NCBI GenBank assembly: GCA_903927185.1
Contig: CAIYLW010000004.1
Coordinates: 1 to 41,925 of the forward strand
Reading direction: 5' to 3'
Length of the DNA: 41,925 bases
DNA from: an uncultured Bacteroidota bacterium
GTDB taxonomy: Bacteria; Bacteroidota; Bacteroidia; Chitinophagales; Chitinophagaceae
Part shown: positions 8,634-17,519 of the stretch, piece by piece
How positions within the stretch are numbered: the first letter of the stretch is position 1
Layout of the letters: each line of letters starts with the position of its first letter
The notes under the pieces: model-generated
Database searches by the model: none
What the model was told of the DNA's origin: nothing
Seen by the model: the letters and a program-made list of their open reading frames with translations, nothing else
Translations under genes and position numbers: made by a program

Positions 8634-11129
8634 ATGGTCTCTTATAAAAAAATCGCATTTTTACTCTTAATTTTAGTCCTGTGCTCGCTAATTTTACCTG
8701 CACAAAATAAAAGGTTGTCGGGTGTTGTAAAGGATAAACAAAGCGATGAGCCCATCCCTTTTGCCTCAGTTGTTTTCAAGCTATCTAAGAAAGGAGTGTT
8801 AACAGATTCCGCTGGAAGATTTTCAGTTGATTTTGATGGGGTAAAAAATTCTGACTCTATTACTGTGCAGAGTGTAGGCTATAAAATTTTAATTCTTCCT
8901 GTTTCTTCCTTTAAGGACTCAAACTCAATTGCCACTTTTAAAATTGAGGTATTACCCCCATCTGGTGAGGCAATCGTAAAAAGTAAATACAATCGTGCAT
9001 TATGGTTTTGGAAAAAAATCATGGCTAATAAGGATAAAAATAATCGAACTCGATGGGATAGTTATTCTTATGAGATCTACAATAAAATTGAAATGGATCT
9101 CAATAATGTGAAGAAAGAAAAGCTGCAGAAAAATTTAATTACTAAACCACTCAGTTTTGTTTTAAGTTATATTGATACATCAGAAGAACATGTGGCATAC
9201 CTACCTGTTTATTTGTCTGAAACACTTTCTGATTATTATTTCCAGAAAGACCCCGAACGTATTCATGAAGTAATCAAAGCCACTCGAACTAATGGAGTAG
9301 AAAATGAAAGTTTGATAAAAGAACTAGGAGGGATGTATCAGAATGTAAACGTGTATAGCAATTTTATTCCTGTCTTTAATAAAGATTTTATTAGTCCTTT
9401 CAATTCTAATGGAGATAATTATTATAAATTCAAACTTGCTGATACTGCTTACCTAAGTGGAAAACGATTGGTTCATTTCAGATTTTCTGCGAAGAGAAAA
9501 GGGGAGAGTACTTTTGAAGGCGATTGCTGGGTAAATGATACAACTTTTGCTTTGCAAAAAGTTACCCTCCGGCCTTCACCAGACGCCAATATTAATTTTA
9601 TTGAAGGGTTATCCATCATCCAGGAATATCGTTTAATAAATGATTCTGTTTGGTTTTTATACAAAGACAGATTCGTAGCAGATATTGCGCCGTTAGGTAA
9701 TGGGAAGTTGGGAATTAAAGGAAGGAAGACTGCAACCTATGAACATATCAAATTAAATGATAGTACCACCATTAATGATATAGCCAAAACAAAAAAGATT
9801 CAGCAGGTAGACCTTGTTCCAAATACACAGAATCTGCCCGATTCTTTCTGGCAAAAAAACCGGCACGAACAACTCGATAAAAATGAGAAAGCAGTATATG
9901 CCGTATTGGATACATTGAATAAAAACAAGACCTACTTATTTTATAAAAACACCGCAGAGACCTTTATGAAAGGCACTTTCGATGTGGGGAATTTAAGATT
10001 TGGTCCATGGTATTATTGGGTAAGTGGTAACTTTTGGGAAGGGGCACGTTTTAGATTTGATGTTTCTACAAACCGGGGGTTTAATAAAAAACTATTTCTC
10101 ACAGGCTATGCTGCCTATGGTACAAAAGATCGTGCATTGAAAGGGGGTGGAGAAGTAAAATATTTGTTTAATAAAGATTATTGGACATTCTTAAGTTTCA
10201 GATATAAAAACGATTTAGATAATGGTCAGGTTAATTATGATCAATTAGGTACGGATAACCTTTTTGCAACTTTATTTAGAAGAAAAGGAATTCCTTATAA
10301 GTTTCAACAATTAGAGAAAAAAGAGTTAGAATTCTATAAAGAGTCACCTAAGGGATTTGGCGTAGGACTAACTTTGGCTAGTAAAAAGTATGATGCATTA
10401 TTAAATCTTCCCGGTAAAGAATTCTTTCCACAAAATGGAGCTAATCCTTTCAATAGTTTCGAATCAGTTTTGCATTTTAGATGGGCACATTTAGAGCGAA
10501 ATTTAATTACTAATTTTCATCGTATCAGTCTGGGAAGTTTGTATCCAATCCTGGATTTAAAATATACGAAAGGATGGAAGAATGTATTAAACAGTACATA
10601 CGATTATCAAAAAATTGATTTCTCAATTACCCATTTATTCAAAGTTTCTCCTTACGGCGAAGTCCATTATAATTTCTTTGCAGGAAAAGTAATTGGAACC
10701 CTTCCTTATCAAATGTTAGATATTTTACCAGGGAATGAAGTGTACTATTATAGTAAGTATAGTTTTAACCTGATGCAACGTTTTGAATATTTAACTGATC
10801 AGTATGCCGGATTTAATATTGAACACAATTTTGGTCCAGGTATTTTTAAGTTTATACCGATTACAAGAAAAATGAAATTCCGTCAATTCTGGAGTGCAAA
10901 AGGTATAATGGGAAGTTTATCAGATGCAAATAAGCAAATGAATTTTGTAGGTAATTATCCTTACCGTTCACTCGATAATAAGCCTTATATCGAGTTGGGT
11001 ACTGGAGTAGACAATATCTTAAAATTTTTCCGAGTTGATTTTGTTTGGCGTGTGGCTTCACCACCTCCAATCAATGGTGCATTAAGAGATAAATTTGGCA
11101 TGTTTGCTAGCTTCCGATTCCAGTTCTAA
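8634..11129 (+). CDS. CarboxypepD_reg-like / DUF5686 outer-membrane protein
   Basis: 831 aa. A signal peptide (about residues 1-23) precedes a carboxypeptidase-regulatory-like beta-sandwich (about 27-105; LSGVVKDKQSDEPIPFASV), the domain also found at the N-terminus of Bacteroidota TonB-dependent transporters. The rest matches the DUF5686 pattern: a mixed domain up to about 400, then a strand-rich, aromatic C-terminal half ending in Phe (FRFQF), consistent with an outer-membrane barrel. No TonB plug domain is visible, so it is not a SusC-type transporter. Function is unknown. The preceding gene also encodes a probable outer-membrane barrel. The stop codon abuts that of convergent pyrD with no gap. 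Confidence 0.88.
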   Translation: MVSYKKIAFLLLILVLCSLILPAQNKRLSGVVKDKQSDEPIPFASVVFKLSKKGVLTDSAGRFSVDFDGVKNSDSITVQSVGYKILILPVSSFKDSNSIATFKIEVLPPSGEAIVKSKYNRALWFWKKIMANKDKNNRTRWDSYSYEIYNKIEMDLNNVKKEKLQKNLITKPLSFVLSYIDTSEEHVAYLPVYLSETLSDYYFQKDPERIHEVIKATRTNGVENESLIKELGGMYQNVNVYSNFIPVFNKDFISPFNSNGDNYYKFKLADTAYLSGKRLVHFRFSAKRKGESTFEGDCWVNDTTFALQKVTLRPSPDANINFIEGLSIIQEYRLINDSVWFLYKDRFVADIAPLGNGKLGIKGRKTATYEHIKLNDSTTINDIAKTKKIQQVDLVPNTQNLPDSFWQKNRHEQLDKNEKAVYAVLDTLNKNKTYLFYKNTAETFMKGTFDVGNLRFGPWYYWVSGNFWEGARFRFDVSTNRGFNKKLFLTGYAAYGTKDRALKGGGEVKYLFNKDYWTFLSFRYKNDLDNGQVNYDQLGTDNLFATLFRRKGIPYKFQQLEKKELEFYKESPKGFGVGLTLASKKYDALLNLPGKEFFPQNGANPFNSFESVLHFRWAHLERNLITNFHRISLGSLYPILDLKYTKGWKNVLNSTYDYQKIDFSITHLFKVSPYGEVHYNFFAGKVIGTLPYQMLDILPGNEVYYYSKYSFNLMQRFEYLTDQYAGFNIEHNFGPGIFKFIPITRKMKFRQFWSAKGIMGSLSDANKQMNFVGNYPYRSLDNKPYIELGTGVDNILKFFRVDFVWRVASPPPINGALRDKFGMFASFRFQF

Positions 11130-12185
11130 TTATTGAGCTGCTAAAAAAGTACAGATGTTTTTTACAATGCTTGGACCTTCATAAATAAAGCCAGTCCATA
11201 CTTGAATCAGAGACGCTCCTGCTTGAATTTTTTCTTTTGCATCAGTTCCTGTAAAAATGCCACCACTTGCAATGATGGGTATTTGACCGTTGGTATTTTT
11301 ATAGAGATAGTTTACTACTTCCGTAGCTCTTGCAGTTAGGGGTTTGCCGCTTAATCCACCCGCGCCCATAGCTGAAATTTCGGCTGATGTTGTTATAAGG
11401 TTGGAGCGACTAATTGTTGTATTTGTAGCAACCAAGCCACTCAATTTTGTATCGAAGGATAATGACACAATATCAGCTAGTTGTTCTTCAGATAAATCGG
11501 GAGCTATTTTTAAAAGCAATGGTTTGGGTTTCGACATACCCTGATTGATATTTTGTAGGTTGGCTAAAATTTTAGTGAGTGAATCTTTCTCCTGTAATTC
11601 GCGAAGGCCGGGTGTATTGGGAGAGCTAACATTTACCACAAAATAATCTACAGTATCAAATAATTCCCTGAAGCAGATCTCATAATCTTTCCAGGCTTCA
11701 TCATTAGGAGTTATTTTATTTTTACCAATATTTCCCCCTACGATCATTTTCCCGCCTAGTTTATCTGATTTGGTATTATTCCATTCAATCAAACGCTGCT
11801 TAGCTTGTAGCACACCAAGATTATTAAATCCCATTCTATTAATAAGACCTTGATCTTTTGGCAATCTGAATAAACGAGGCTGCTCATTTCCATCCTGCGC
11901 CTTAGGGGTAACTGTACCAATTTCAACAAAACCAAAACCAAGACAAGCCAGTTCTTTTAAGTAACTGGCATTCTTGTCAAATCCAGCGCCTAATCCAACT
12001 GGATTGCAAAAGTGTAATCCAAAAACATCTTTTTCAAGTCGGGTATCAATGACCGAAAATTGATTTTGAAGTATTTGACAGCCTAAAGAAGTAGCACAAA
12101 TTTGGTGCAGGGCATTCATCGAAAAATGATGCACTTTTTCCGGCGGAAAATTGAAAAGCAGATTACGCAGAATAGGATAAATCAT
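11130..12185 (-). CDS. pyrD: Dihydroorotate dehydrogenase (quinone), class 2
   Basis: 351 aa, the usual length for class 2 enzymes. It oxidises dihydroorotate to orotate in pyrimidine synthesis, passing electrons through FMN to the quinone pool at the inner membrane. FMN- and substrate-binding motifs are present: NPVGLGAGFDKNA (61-73), RMGFNN (117-122) and VNVSSPNTPGLREL (184-197). In the last, Asn185, Ser188 and Asn190 correspond to E. coli Asn172, Ser175 (catalytic base) and Asn177. The C-terminal phosphate-binding ASGGIFTGTDA is also present. The N-terminal helical segment (about 1-40) is the membrane-associating part that defines class 2. A TATCTTTG box lies 4 nt upstream of the start. 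Confidence 0.97.
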   Translation of the reverse strand: MIYPILRNLLFNFPPEKVHHFSMNALHQICATSLGCQILQNQFSVIDTRLEKDVFGLHFCNPVGLGAGFDKNASYLKELACLGFGFVEIGTVTPKAQDGNEQPRLFRLPKDQGLINRMGFNNLGVLQAKQRLIEWNNTKSDKLGGKMIVGGNIGKNKITPNDEAWKDYEICFRELFDTVDYFVVNVSSPNTPGLRELQEKDSLTKILANLQNINQGMSKPKPLLLKIAPDLSEEQLADIVSLSFDTKLSGLVATNTTISRSNLITTSAEISAMGAGGLSGKPLTARATEVVNYLYKNTNGQIPIIASGGIFTGTDAKEKIQAGASLIQVWTGFIYEGPSIVKNICTFLAAQ

Positions 12186-12189
12186 ACGG

Positions 12190-12197
12190 CAAAGATA
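12190..12197 (-). promoter_or_regulatory. -7 box (TATCTTTG) directly upstream of pyrD
   Basis: The plus-strand sequence CAAAGATA reads TATCTTTG on the minus strand, matching TAnnTTTG. Four nucleotides separate it from the pyrD ATG, so transcription should start at or next to the start codon. Upstream of the box the minus strand is T-rich but has no exact TTG at standard spacing. Confidence 0.5.
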
Positions 12198-12255
12198 AAG
12201 CAGGGTAGCGGGTAAAAAATAATAGTTGCATAAACAACTTTTAATTCATTTTCAC

Positions 12256-12263
12256 TACATTTG
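12256..12263 (+). promoter_or_regulatory. -7 box (TACATTTG) for the thiolase gene
   Basis: TACATTTG matches TAnnTTTG and ends 21 nt before the ATG at 12285. It overlaps the in-frame TTG at 12261, which makes that codon an unlikely start. Confidence 0.45.
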
Positions 12264-12284
12264 AAGAGATTAAAAGAAAAAGTC

Positions 12285-13460
12285 ATGCAGGAAGCATATA
12301 TCGTTGCCGGATATCGTACCGCAGTTACCAAAAGTAAGAGAGGGGGATTCCGATTTTTTCGTCCAGATGATCTAGCCGTAGAAGTTATTAAGGGTCTGGT
12401 AGCTGGTATACCTCAATTGGATACCAGTAGGGTAGATGATGTTATTGTAGGTAATGCTGTGCCGGAAGCGGAACAAGGATTACAATTTGGAAGAATTATT
12501 TCTGCAAGGGCTTTAGGTATTGGCGTTGCAGGTTTTACTATAAATAGATATTGTGCAAGCGGACTAGAAGCTATTGCATTAGCCACAGCTAAAATTCGTA
12601 CGGGCATGGCCGACTGCGTAATTGCAGGAGGTACAGAAAGTATGAGCTTGGTTCCTACTGCTGGCTGGAAAACAGTACCTTCTTATTCCATAGCTAAGAA
12701 CGATCCAGATTATTATTTAAGTATGGGGTTGACTGCTGAGGCTGTTGCTAAAGAATTTAATATTAGCAGAGAAGACCAGGATCAATTTGCAGTTGGTTCA
12801 CATGCAAAAGCTGCCAACGCTATCAAATCAGGATTTTTCAAATCAGGTATTATACCAATTACAGTAGAAGAAACCTATGTAAACGAAAAGGGTAAAAAGG
12901 CTGTTCGCTCTTATGTAGTTGATACCGATGATGGTGTGCGTGAAGGAACTGCTGCTGATGTATTAGCAAAATTAAAACCAGCATTCGCTATTGGCGGTTC
13001 CGTTACTGCAGGCAACTCCTCTCAAACTAGTGATGGGGCATCTTTTGTTTTAGTAATGAGTGAAAAAATGATGTTGGAATTAGGATTGAAACCAATTGGC
13101 AGACTAGTGAATTGTGCTTCTGCAGGTGTGGAGCCAAGGCTCATGGGCATTGGTCCTGTTGCTGCTATTCCAAAAGTATTGAGGCAAGCAAATATGAGTT
13201 TGAACGATATTGATTTGATTGAATTAAACGAAGCTTTTGCTTCTCAATCACTTGCTGTAATTAGGGAATTAGGGTTAAATCAAGATATTGTAAATATAAA
13301 TGGAGGTGCCATTGCATTAGGTCATCCTTTAGGTTGCACAGGTTCCAAACTAACCGTTCAAATTTTGAATGATATGAAACGGTTGAATAAAAAATATGGT
13401 TTAGTAACGGCTTGTGTTGGAGGCGGACAAGGTATTGCCGGCATTATTGAAAACTTATAG
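12285..13460 (+). CDS. Acetyl-CoA acyltransferase (thiolase)
   Basis: 391 aa counted from the ATG at 12285, the common thiolase length. It catalyses thiolytic cleavage of 3-ketoacyl-CoA (beta-oxidation) or the reverse condensation of acetyl-CoA. The catalytic set is complete: Cys90 in NRYCASGLEA (acylated nucleophile), His347 in GGAIALGHPLG and Cys377 in TACVGGGQG, nearly the same positions as in Zoogloea thiolase. The NEAFA motif is also present. Sequence alone does not separate a FadA/FadI-type degradative thiolase from a biosynthetic one, and no fadB-like partner is adjacent. A strong intrinsic terminator follows the stop, so the gene is monocistronic. Confidence 0.95.
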   Translation: MQEAYIVAGYRTAVTKSKRGGFRFFRPDDLAVEVIKGLVAGIPQLDTSRVDDVIVGNAVPEAEQGLQFGRIISARALGIGVAGFTINRYCASGLEAIALATAKIRTGMADCVIAGGTESMSLVPTAGWKTVPSYSIAKNDPDYYLSMGLTAEAVAKEFNISREDQDQFAVGSHAKAANAIKSGFFKSGIIPITVEETYVNEKGKKAVRSYVVDTDDGVREGTAADVLAKLKPAFAIGGSVTAGNSSQTSDGASFVLVMSEKMMLELGLKPIGRLVNCASAGVEPRLMGIGPVAAIPKVLRQANMSLNDIDLIELNEAFASQSLAVIRELGLNQDIVNINGGAIALGHPLGCTGSKLTVQILNDMKRLNKKYGLVTACVGGGQGIAGIIENL

Positions 13461-13475
13461 TTGTAACTTTTACTG

Positions 13476-13512
13476 AAACGCCCCTGCAATTGAATTGTAG
13501 CGGCGTTTTTGT
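13476..13512 (+). terminator. Rho-independent terminator after the thiolase gene
   Basis: Long hairpin with arms AAACGCC...GGCGTTT outside and CTGCAATT/AATTGTAG inside (one G-T wobble, one C-C mismatch) and a tight loop, followed by TTTTT. It begins 15 nt after the thiolase stop codon. The remaining roughly 140 nt to the Usp gene hold no gene I can support and probably carry its promoter. Confidence 0.85.
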
Positions 13513-13653
13513 GATTTATATCATTGTTTTAGGATAGAATATAAAGTAACTTCAAAGTGCAAATTTGAATCATACAATGAGCCTTCATTAAAATTAATCT
13601 TAATGAAATTAATTAAGGCGAAAAACCTATAACCGAAATAAAACAATAGAGTT

Positions 13654-14484
13654 ATGAAAACCATATTAGTTCCTACCGATTTTTCTAGTACAGCCCGTAA
13701 TGCAGCAAAATATGCATTAGCACTTGGCAATCAATTAAAAGCAACCAGGATAGTTTTATACAATGCATTTCAAGCACCCATCAGTGTTGATCCAATGGTG
13801 CCAACTGTACAGTTGCTGGACATGGATTTAATGAAGAAGAGTAGCGAAGAAGGATTGGCCCAAATCAAAGCCGAATTACAAGCTATGCCTTTTGGAGGGA
13901 TTGAAATGGATACTTTTAGCGAGTACAATGTTCTTACTGGGGGCATAAACGATTTATCAAAAGCAGTAGCTGCAGACTTTATTGTAATGGGTATAACTGG
14001 TGGTGGTGCCGTTACAGAAACTTTGATAGGAAGTAATGCAGTAAGTGTTTCTTTACATTCAACCATTCCTGTTATTATCGTTCCACCTGAAGCGAGTTTC
14101 CGAAAAATAAATCACGTATTATTGGCATGCGACTTTAAGCAAGTTTTGGAAACAACACCCGTTAAGCCTTTGAAATTATTATTAGAAAATACGGGAGCAG
14201 CACTACATATTTTACATGTAAACACTTCAGCCGAAAAAGCTATTGACGTTTCTTTCGAAAGTATGGTATTGGATAGTTTATTGAAAACAAATAGTCCGCA
14301 ATATCATTTTGTAGAAAACGAATCTTTCACAGATGGCATTAATCAATTTGCAGATAGTAATAATATTGATTTGATTATTACTATACCTAAAAAGCATGGA
14401 TTTTTTGATAACATCTTCAAGAAGAGCCACACAAAGCGTTTAGCTTTTCATAGTCATCTACCATTGATGGTGATGCACGACTAA
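13654..14484 (+). CDS. Tandem-domain universal stress protein
   Basis: 276 aa made of two UspA-fold halves. The first half (about 1-148) is canonical: it starts MKTILVPTDFS and contains the nucleotide-binding region VMGITGGG followed by GSNAVSVSLHSTIPVIIVPP. The second half (about 150-276) keeps the fold pattern (VLLACDF near its start, LPLMVMHD at its end) but lacks the glycine-rich phosphate loop. It probably does not bind ATP and may serve as a built-in dimer partner. Such tandem Usp proteins are common stress and starvation proteins in Bacteroidota. The gene is isolated, between the thiolase terminator and a palindromic repeat. Confidence 0.92.
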   Translation: MKTILVPTDFSSTARNAAKYALALGNQLKATRIVLYNAFQAPISVDPMVPTVQLLDMDLMKKSSEEGLAQIKAELQAMPFGGIEMDTFSEYNVLTGGINDLSKAVAADFIVMGITGGGAVTETLIGSNAVSVSLHSTIPVIIVPPEASFRKINHVLLACDFKQVLETTPVKPLKLLLENTGAALHILHVNTSAEKAIDVSFESMVLDSLLKTNSPQYHFVENESFTDGINQFADSNNIDLIITIPKKHGFFDNIFKKSHTKRLAFHSHLPLMVMHD

Positions 14485-14510
14485 TAAAATTAAAAATTAA
14501 TTTTTAAAAT

Positions 14511-14683
14511 ACCCATCCTGCCGCTTGCGGATAGGAGGGGTGGCTGGAGCGATTGAGCGAACAGACGGGGTGGTTATTCTCTTAAAATAAACATGCAAGG
14601 TTTTCCCAAAGATAACCACCCCGCCGTATTCCGCATTCGCGGAATCGGCTGCCCCTCCTATTCGCTTGCGAACAGGAGGGGCA
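14511..14683 (+). repeat. REPIN/MITE-like palindromic element, copy A
   Basis: Two inverted but non-identical REP-like halves flank a roughly 35-nt spacer. The left half has a hairpin (14512-14540, CCGC-tt-GCGG core with imperfect CCCATCCT/AGGAGGGG arms), then GAGCGATTGAGCGA, then GGGGTGGTTAT (14567-14577). The right half has ATAACCACCCC (14612-14622), a hairpin ATTCCGC-attc-GCGGAAT, then a terminal hairpin with perfect arms TGCCCCTCCT/AGGAGGGGCA (14650-14683). The same element occurs inverted at 37357-37525. It lies between the convergent usp and nadE genes. An 18-bp AT-only palindrome (14490-14507) borders it on the left. An open frame running through it is translated repeat, not a gene. 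No transposase is nearby. Confidence 0.85.
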
Positions 14684-14727
14684 TTTTCGAGTTTTTCTTC
14701 AATACATTATTTACCAAAATAAAACTT

Positions 14728-16410
14728 TTAAGACAAGTACTTCCCTACAATTGGAACTCTTCTTCCTACCCCAAACGCTTTTGGAGAAATGCGTATGATT
14801 GGGCAAAACTGATTGCGTTTATATTCGTTATTATTGACCATTTTTAAAGTGCGATCAACTAATGCTTCGCCATAACCTAATGATTTGATTTCCGCTGGCC
14901 CCTGACGTTTTTCGATGTATTGATATAAAATTTGATCGAGTACTAAATAATCAGGCAGACTATCACTATCTTTTTGATTAGGTCGCAATTCAGCACTTGG
15001 TGCTTTCTCAATAATATTGATTGGAATAATTTCTTTATCTCTATTAATATAACGGGCTAATGCATACACTTGTAATTTATAGCAATCTCCTAATACGCCT
15101 AATCCTCCGGCCATATCACCATATAGCGTACCATAGCCAGTTGCGAGCTCACTTTTATTGGAAGTGTTTAACAGGATATATCCAAACTTATTAGAGATAG
15201 CCATCAATAAATTCCCCCTACTTCTACTTTGTATATTTTCTTCTGCTAATGAAAATGGAAGTCCATTAAAAATTGGATCCAAGGTTTTTAAAAATGATTC
15301 GTAAACATCATTAATGCGAACAATGTCGTAAGGGTTCCCCAGATTTTCACTCAAAGCCATAGCATCATTAACGGAATGTTCAGATGAATAAAGGGAAGGC
15401 ATTAGAATTGCTCGTACATTTTCTTTTCCTAAAGCATCACAAGCTAGCGCTAATACCACTGCAGAATCAATACCACCAGAGGAACCTAAAATGGCATTAC
15501 TAAATCCCATTTTTGAAAAATAATCTTTGATTCCCAAAATTAATGCGTCGTAAACCTGAGCAATATTTAATTCTGGCTCAAGTGTGGAAGGATTTAATTC
15601 TTTATCTGGAACTCTACTAGCTGGTTCAACAATACTAGCAGCGATACTTCCATCATCATTTACATCAACAGATTCCAGGGCTTCTTCAAATAAAGGAAAA
15701 GCCTTGCATAAATTAGCATCTTTATCAAAAATTAAAGAGGCACCATCAAAAACAATTTCTGTCTGACTACCCACTGCATTACAATAAAACATTGGAATCT
15801 TATACTTCAACACATTTGCTTTAATCACAGATTTACGATCTTCATCATGTGTATAATCGAAAGGTGATGCACTAAGATTTAGCATAATGTCGGGATGCTG
15901 TTCCATCAAATGATCCATCGGACAAATTCTGTACAAAGGGTTGTCTCCCAAATTCCAAATGTCTTCGCAGATAGTAATTGCTAATTTTTTTCCTTTAAAC
16001 GATATCACATTCCATTCGTATGCAGGTTCAAAATATCGATACTCATCAAAAACATCATAGGTAGGTAACAAGGTTTTGTGGATCTCTGCTTTAATTTCAT
16101 TTTCATATAAAAAATATGCCGCATTAAATAAGCCCTTTCCTTTCTGATGAAGATTTTTAGCTGGGGAGCCAATGATTACACCAATTGTATCGGCATGCGA
16201 TTTTATAAGTTCAATGGATGCTTCGCATTTACTGATAAAATCATTAAACTCCACAAAATCCCTCGCAGGATAACCACACACACACATTTCGCTGAAAAGA
16301 ATCAGATCACCACCGGCAGCTTTTGCTGTTTCAATAGCTTGAATAATCTTTTGGGTATTGTATTCAAAATTGCCAATATGGTAATTCTGCTGCGCTAAAA
16401 AAATCTTCAT
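14728..16410 (-). CDS. nadE: Glutamine-dependent NAD+ synthetase
   Basis: 560 aa from the Met of MKIFLAQQNYHIGN, where the nitrilase domain starts. In-frame Mets further upstream (for example at 16449) would add unconserved sequence. It makes NAD from deamido-NAD, ATP and glutamine. The N-terminal nitrilase-type glutaminase domain has the complete triad: Glu41 (LFSEMCVCGYP), Lys112 (HKTLLPTYDVFDE) and Cys148 (AITICEDIW). The C-terminal synthetase domain carries the ATP-pyrophosphatase loop SGGIDSA (311-317) and the typical end region KRNQFCPIIRISPKAFG. The gene is divergent from gldB; nadE near gldB is an arrangement known from flavobacteria. Confidence 0.97.
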   Translation of the reverse strand: MKIFLAQQNYHIGNFEYNTQKIIQAIETAKAAGGDLILFSEMCVCGYPARDFVEFNDFISKCEASIELIKSHADTIGVIIGSPAKNLHQKGKGLFNAAYFLYENEIKAEIHKTLLPTYDVFDEYRYFEPAYEWNVISFKGKKLAITICEDIWNLGDNPLYRICPMDHLMEQHPDIMLNLSASPFDYTHDEDRKSVIKANVLKYKIPMFYCNAVGSQTEIVFDGASLIFDKDANLCKAFPLFEEALESVDVNDDGSIAASIVEPASRVPDKELNPSTLEPELNIAQVYDALILGIKDYFSKMGFSNAILGSSGGIDSAVVLALACDALGKENVRAILMPSLYSSEHSVNDAMALSENLGNPYDIVRINDVYESFLKTLDPIFNGLPFSLAEENIQSRSRGNLLMAISNKFGYILLNTSNKSELATGYGTLYGDMAGGLGVLGDCYKLQVYALARYINRDKEIIPINIIEKAPSAELRPNQKDSDSLPDYLVLDQILYQYIEKRQGPAEIKSLGYGEALVDRTLKMVNNNEYKRNQFCPIIRISPKAFGVGRRVPIVGKYLS

Positions 16411-16514
16411 GCCACGAATTTCAGGATTAATTGCGAATGAATCATCCATAAATTTTAAGAAAACGGATAGAAAGGCTTTATACACCCTGTTAGGAAATGT
16501 ATTAATTTGCCGCC

Positions 16515-17516
16515 ATGAAGAATTTATTGCTGATTTGTTTATTGTTTTCTCTTTTCTCGTGTAAGCAATCGCCAAAGCAACCCGATCTAACTCAAATAAA
16601 GCTGGATGTACAAGTGATGCGTTTTGAAAAAGCATTTTTTGCTTTGGATACCAATCATCTCGATATGGGTTTAAATACATTGAATAATTCCTTTCCAGGG
16701 TTTTCGAAAGATTATCTATTCAATATTTTAGGCACAACAGTAGACAGTGCAATGAAGGATAGCAAAACTTTTATCCGTAGCTATCGATCCATGTTCGATT
16801 CATCACAACAACTATATGCAGATTTCAATCCAGTTGCACTGGAAACTGTTCAAGGATTTAAAGCAGTGAAATATTATTATCCCACTTATCCAGTACCCAC
16901 AAAGCTGGTTACTTTTATTGGTCCTATCAATAGTTATGCTAATATTATCACTACTGACGCAATTGCGGTTGGATTGCAAATGTATATGGGTAAGAATTAT
17001 TCTCTTTATCAAACTGAAATGTGTTTAGAACTTTACCCAGAATACATTTCTAGAAGGTTTGACAAAACCTATATTCCTGTGAATTGTATTAAGACAATAA
17101 TAGATGATATGTATCCGAATAAAGCATTGGGCAAACCCCTGGTAGAACAAATGATTGAAGCGGGTAAGAGACAATATTTACTAAATTTATTTTTACCCAA
17201 TACCGCGGATAGTATTAAAACAGGCTATACACAAGCACAATTAGATGGTTGTATTAAAAACGAAGCAGATATCTGGGGATTTTTCGTACAAAACAATTTT
17301 TTGTATGAATCAAATCCCGATCAGACAAAAGATTATATGAATGAAGCTCCTAATACTCCTGCGTTAGGGGATGGTTCACCAGGTATGATTGGTCAGTTTG
17401 TTGGAACAAGAATTGTACAAAAGTGGATAGAGAAAAAAGGAAATATTGCACCAGATATTTTAATGCATACACCAGCAAAACAAATTTTTGAGGAGTCACA
17501 CTACAAACCTAAATAG
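16515..17516 (+). CDS. gldB: GldB-like lipoprotein
   Basis: 333 aa. A lipoprotein signal peptide ends in the lipobox LFSC with the lipidated Cys at residue 16. The mature protein begins with the family's IKLDVQVMRFEKAFFALD region (about 28-45) and a FPGFSKDYLFNILG stretch; its helical body, with PGMIGQFVGTRIV near the C-terminus, fits GldB-type lipoproteins. GldB is required for gliding and T9SS function in Flavobacterium johnsoniae, and homologues occur in non-gliding Bacteroidota. Context supports the call: nadE lies divergently upstream. No gldC is visible next to it. The gene is convergent with apaG, 3 nt away. Confidence 0.78.
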   Translation: MKNLLLICLLFSLFSCKQSPKQPDLTQIKLDVQVMRFEKAFFALDTNHLDMGLNTLNNSFPGFSKDYLFNILGTTVDSAMKDSKTFIRSYRSMFDSSQQLYADFNPVALETVQGFKAVKYYYPTYPVPTKLVTFIGPINSYANIITTDAIAVGLQMYMGKNYSLYQTEMCLELYPEYISRRFDKTYIPVNCIKTIIDDMYPNKALGKPLVEQMIEAGKRQYLLNLFLPNTADSIKTGYTQAQLDGCIKNEADIWGFFVQNNFLYESNPDQTKDYMNEAPNTPALGDGSPGMIGQFVGTRIVQKWIEKKGNIAPDILMHTPAKQIFEESHYKPK

Positions 17517-17519
17517 GGA

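Noticed and set aside
13521..13730. A 69-residue minus-strand frame upstream of the Usp gene
   Set aside because: It overlaps the start of the Usp coding sequence and its promoter region, has no recognisable features and no promoter box.
14593..14847. An 84-residue plus-strand frame after the Usp gene
   Set aside because: Its first part is translated palindromic repeat and the rest is antisense to the end of nadE.
16411..16680. A 90-residue N-terminal extension of NadE
   Set aside because: It has no similarity to the nitrilase domain, overlaps the divergent gldB gene, and the conserved domain begins at the Met encoded at 16410.
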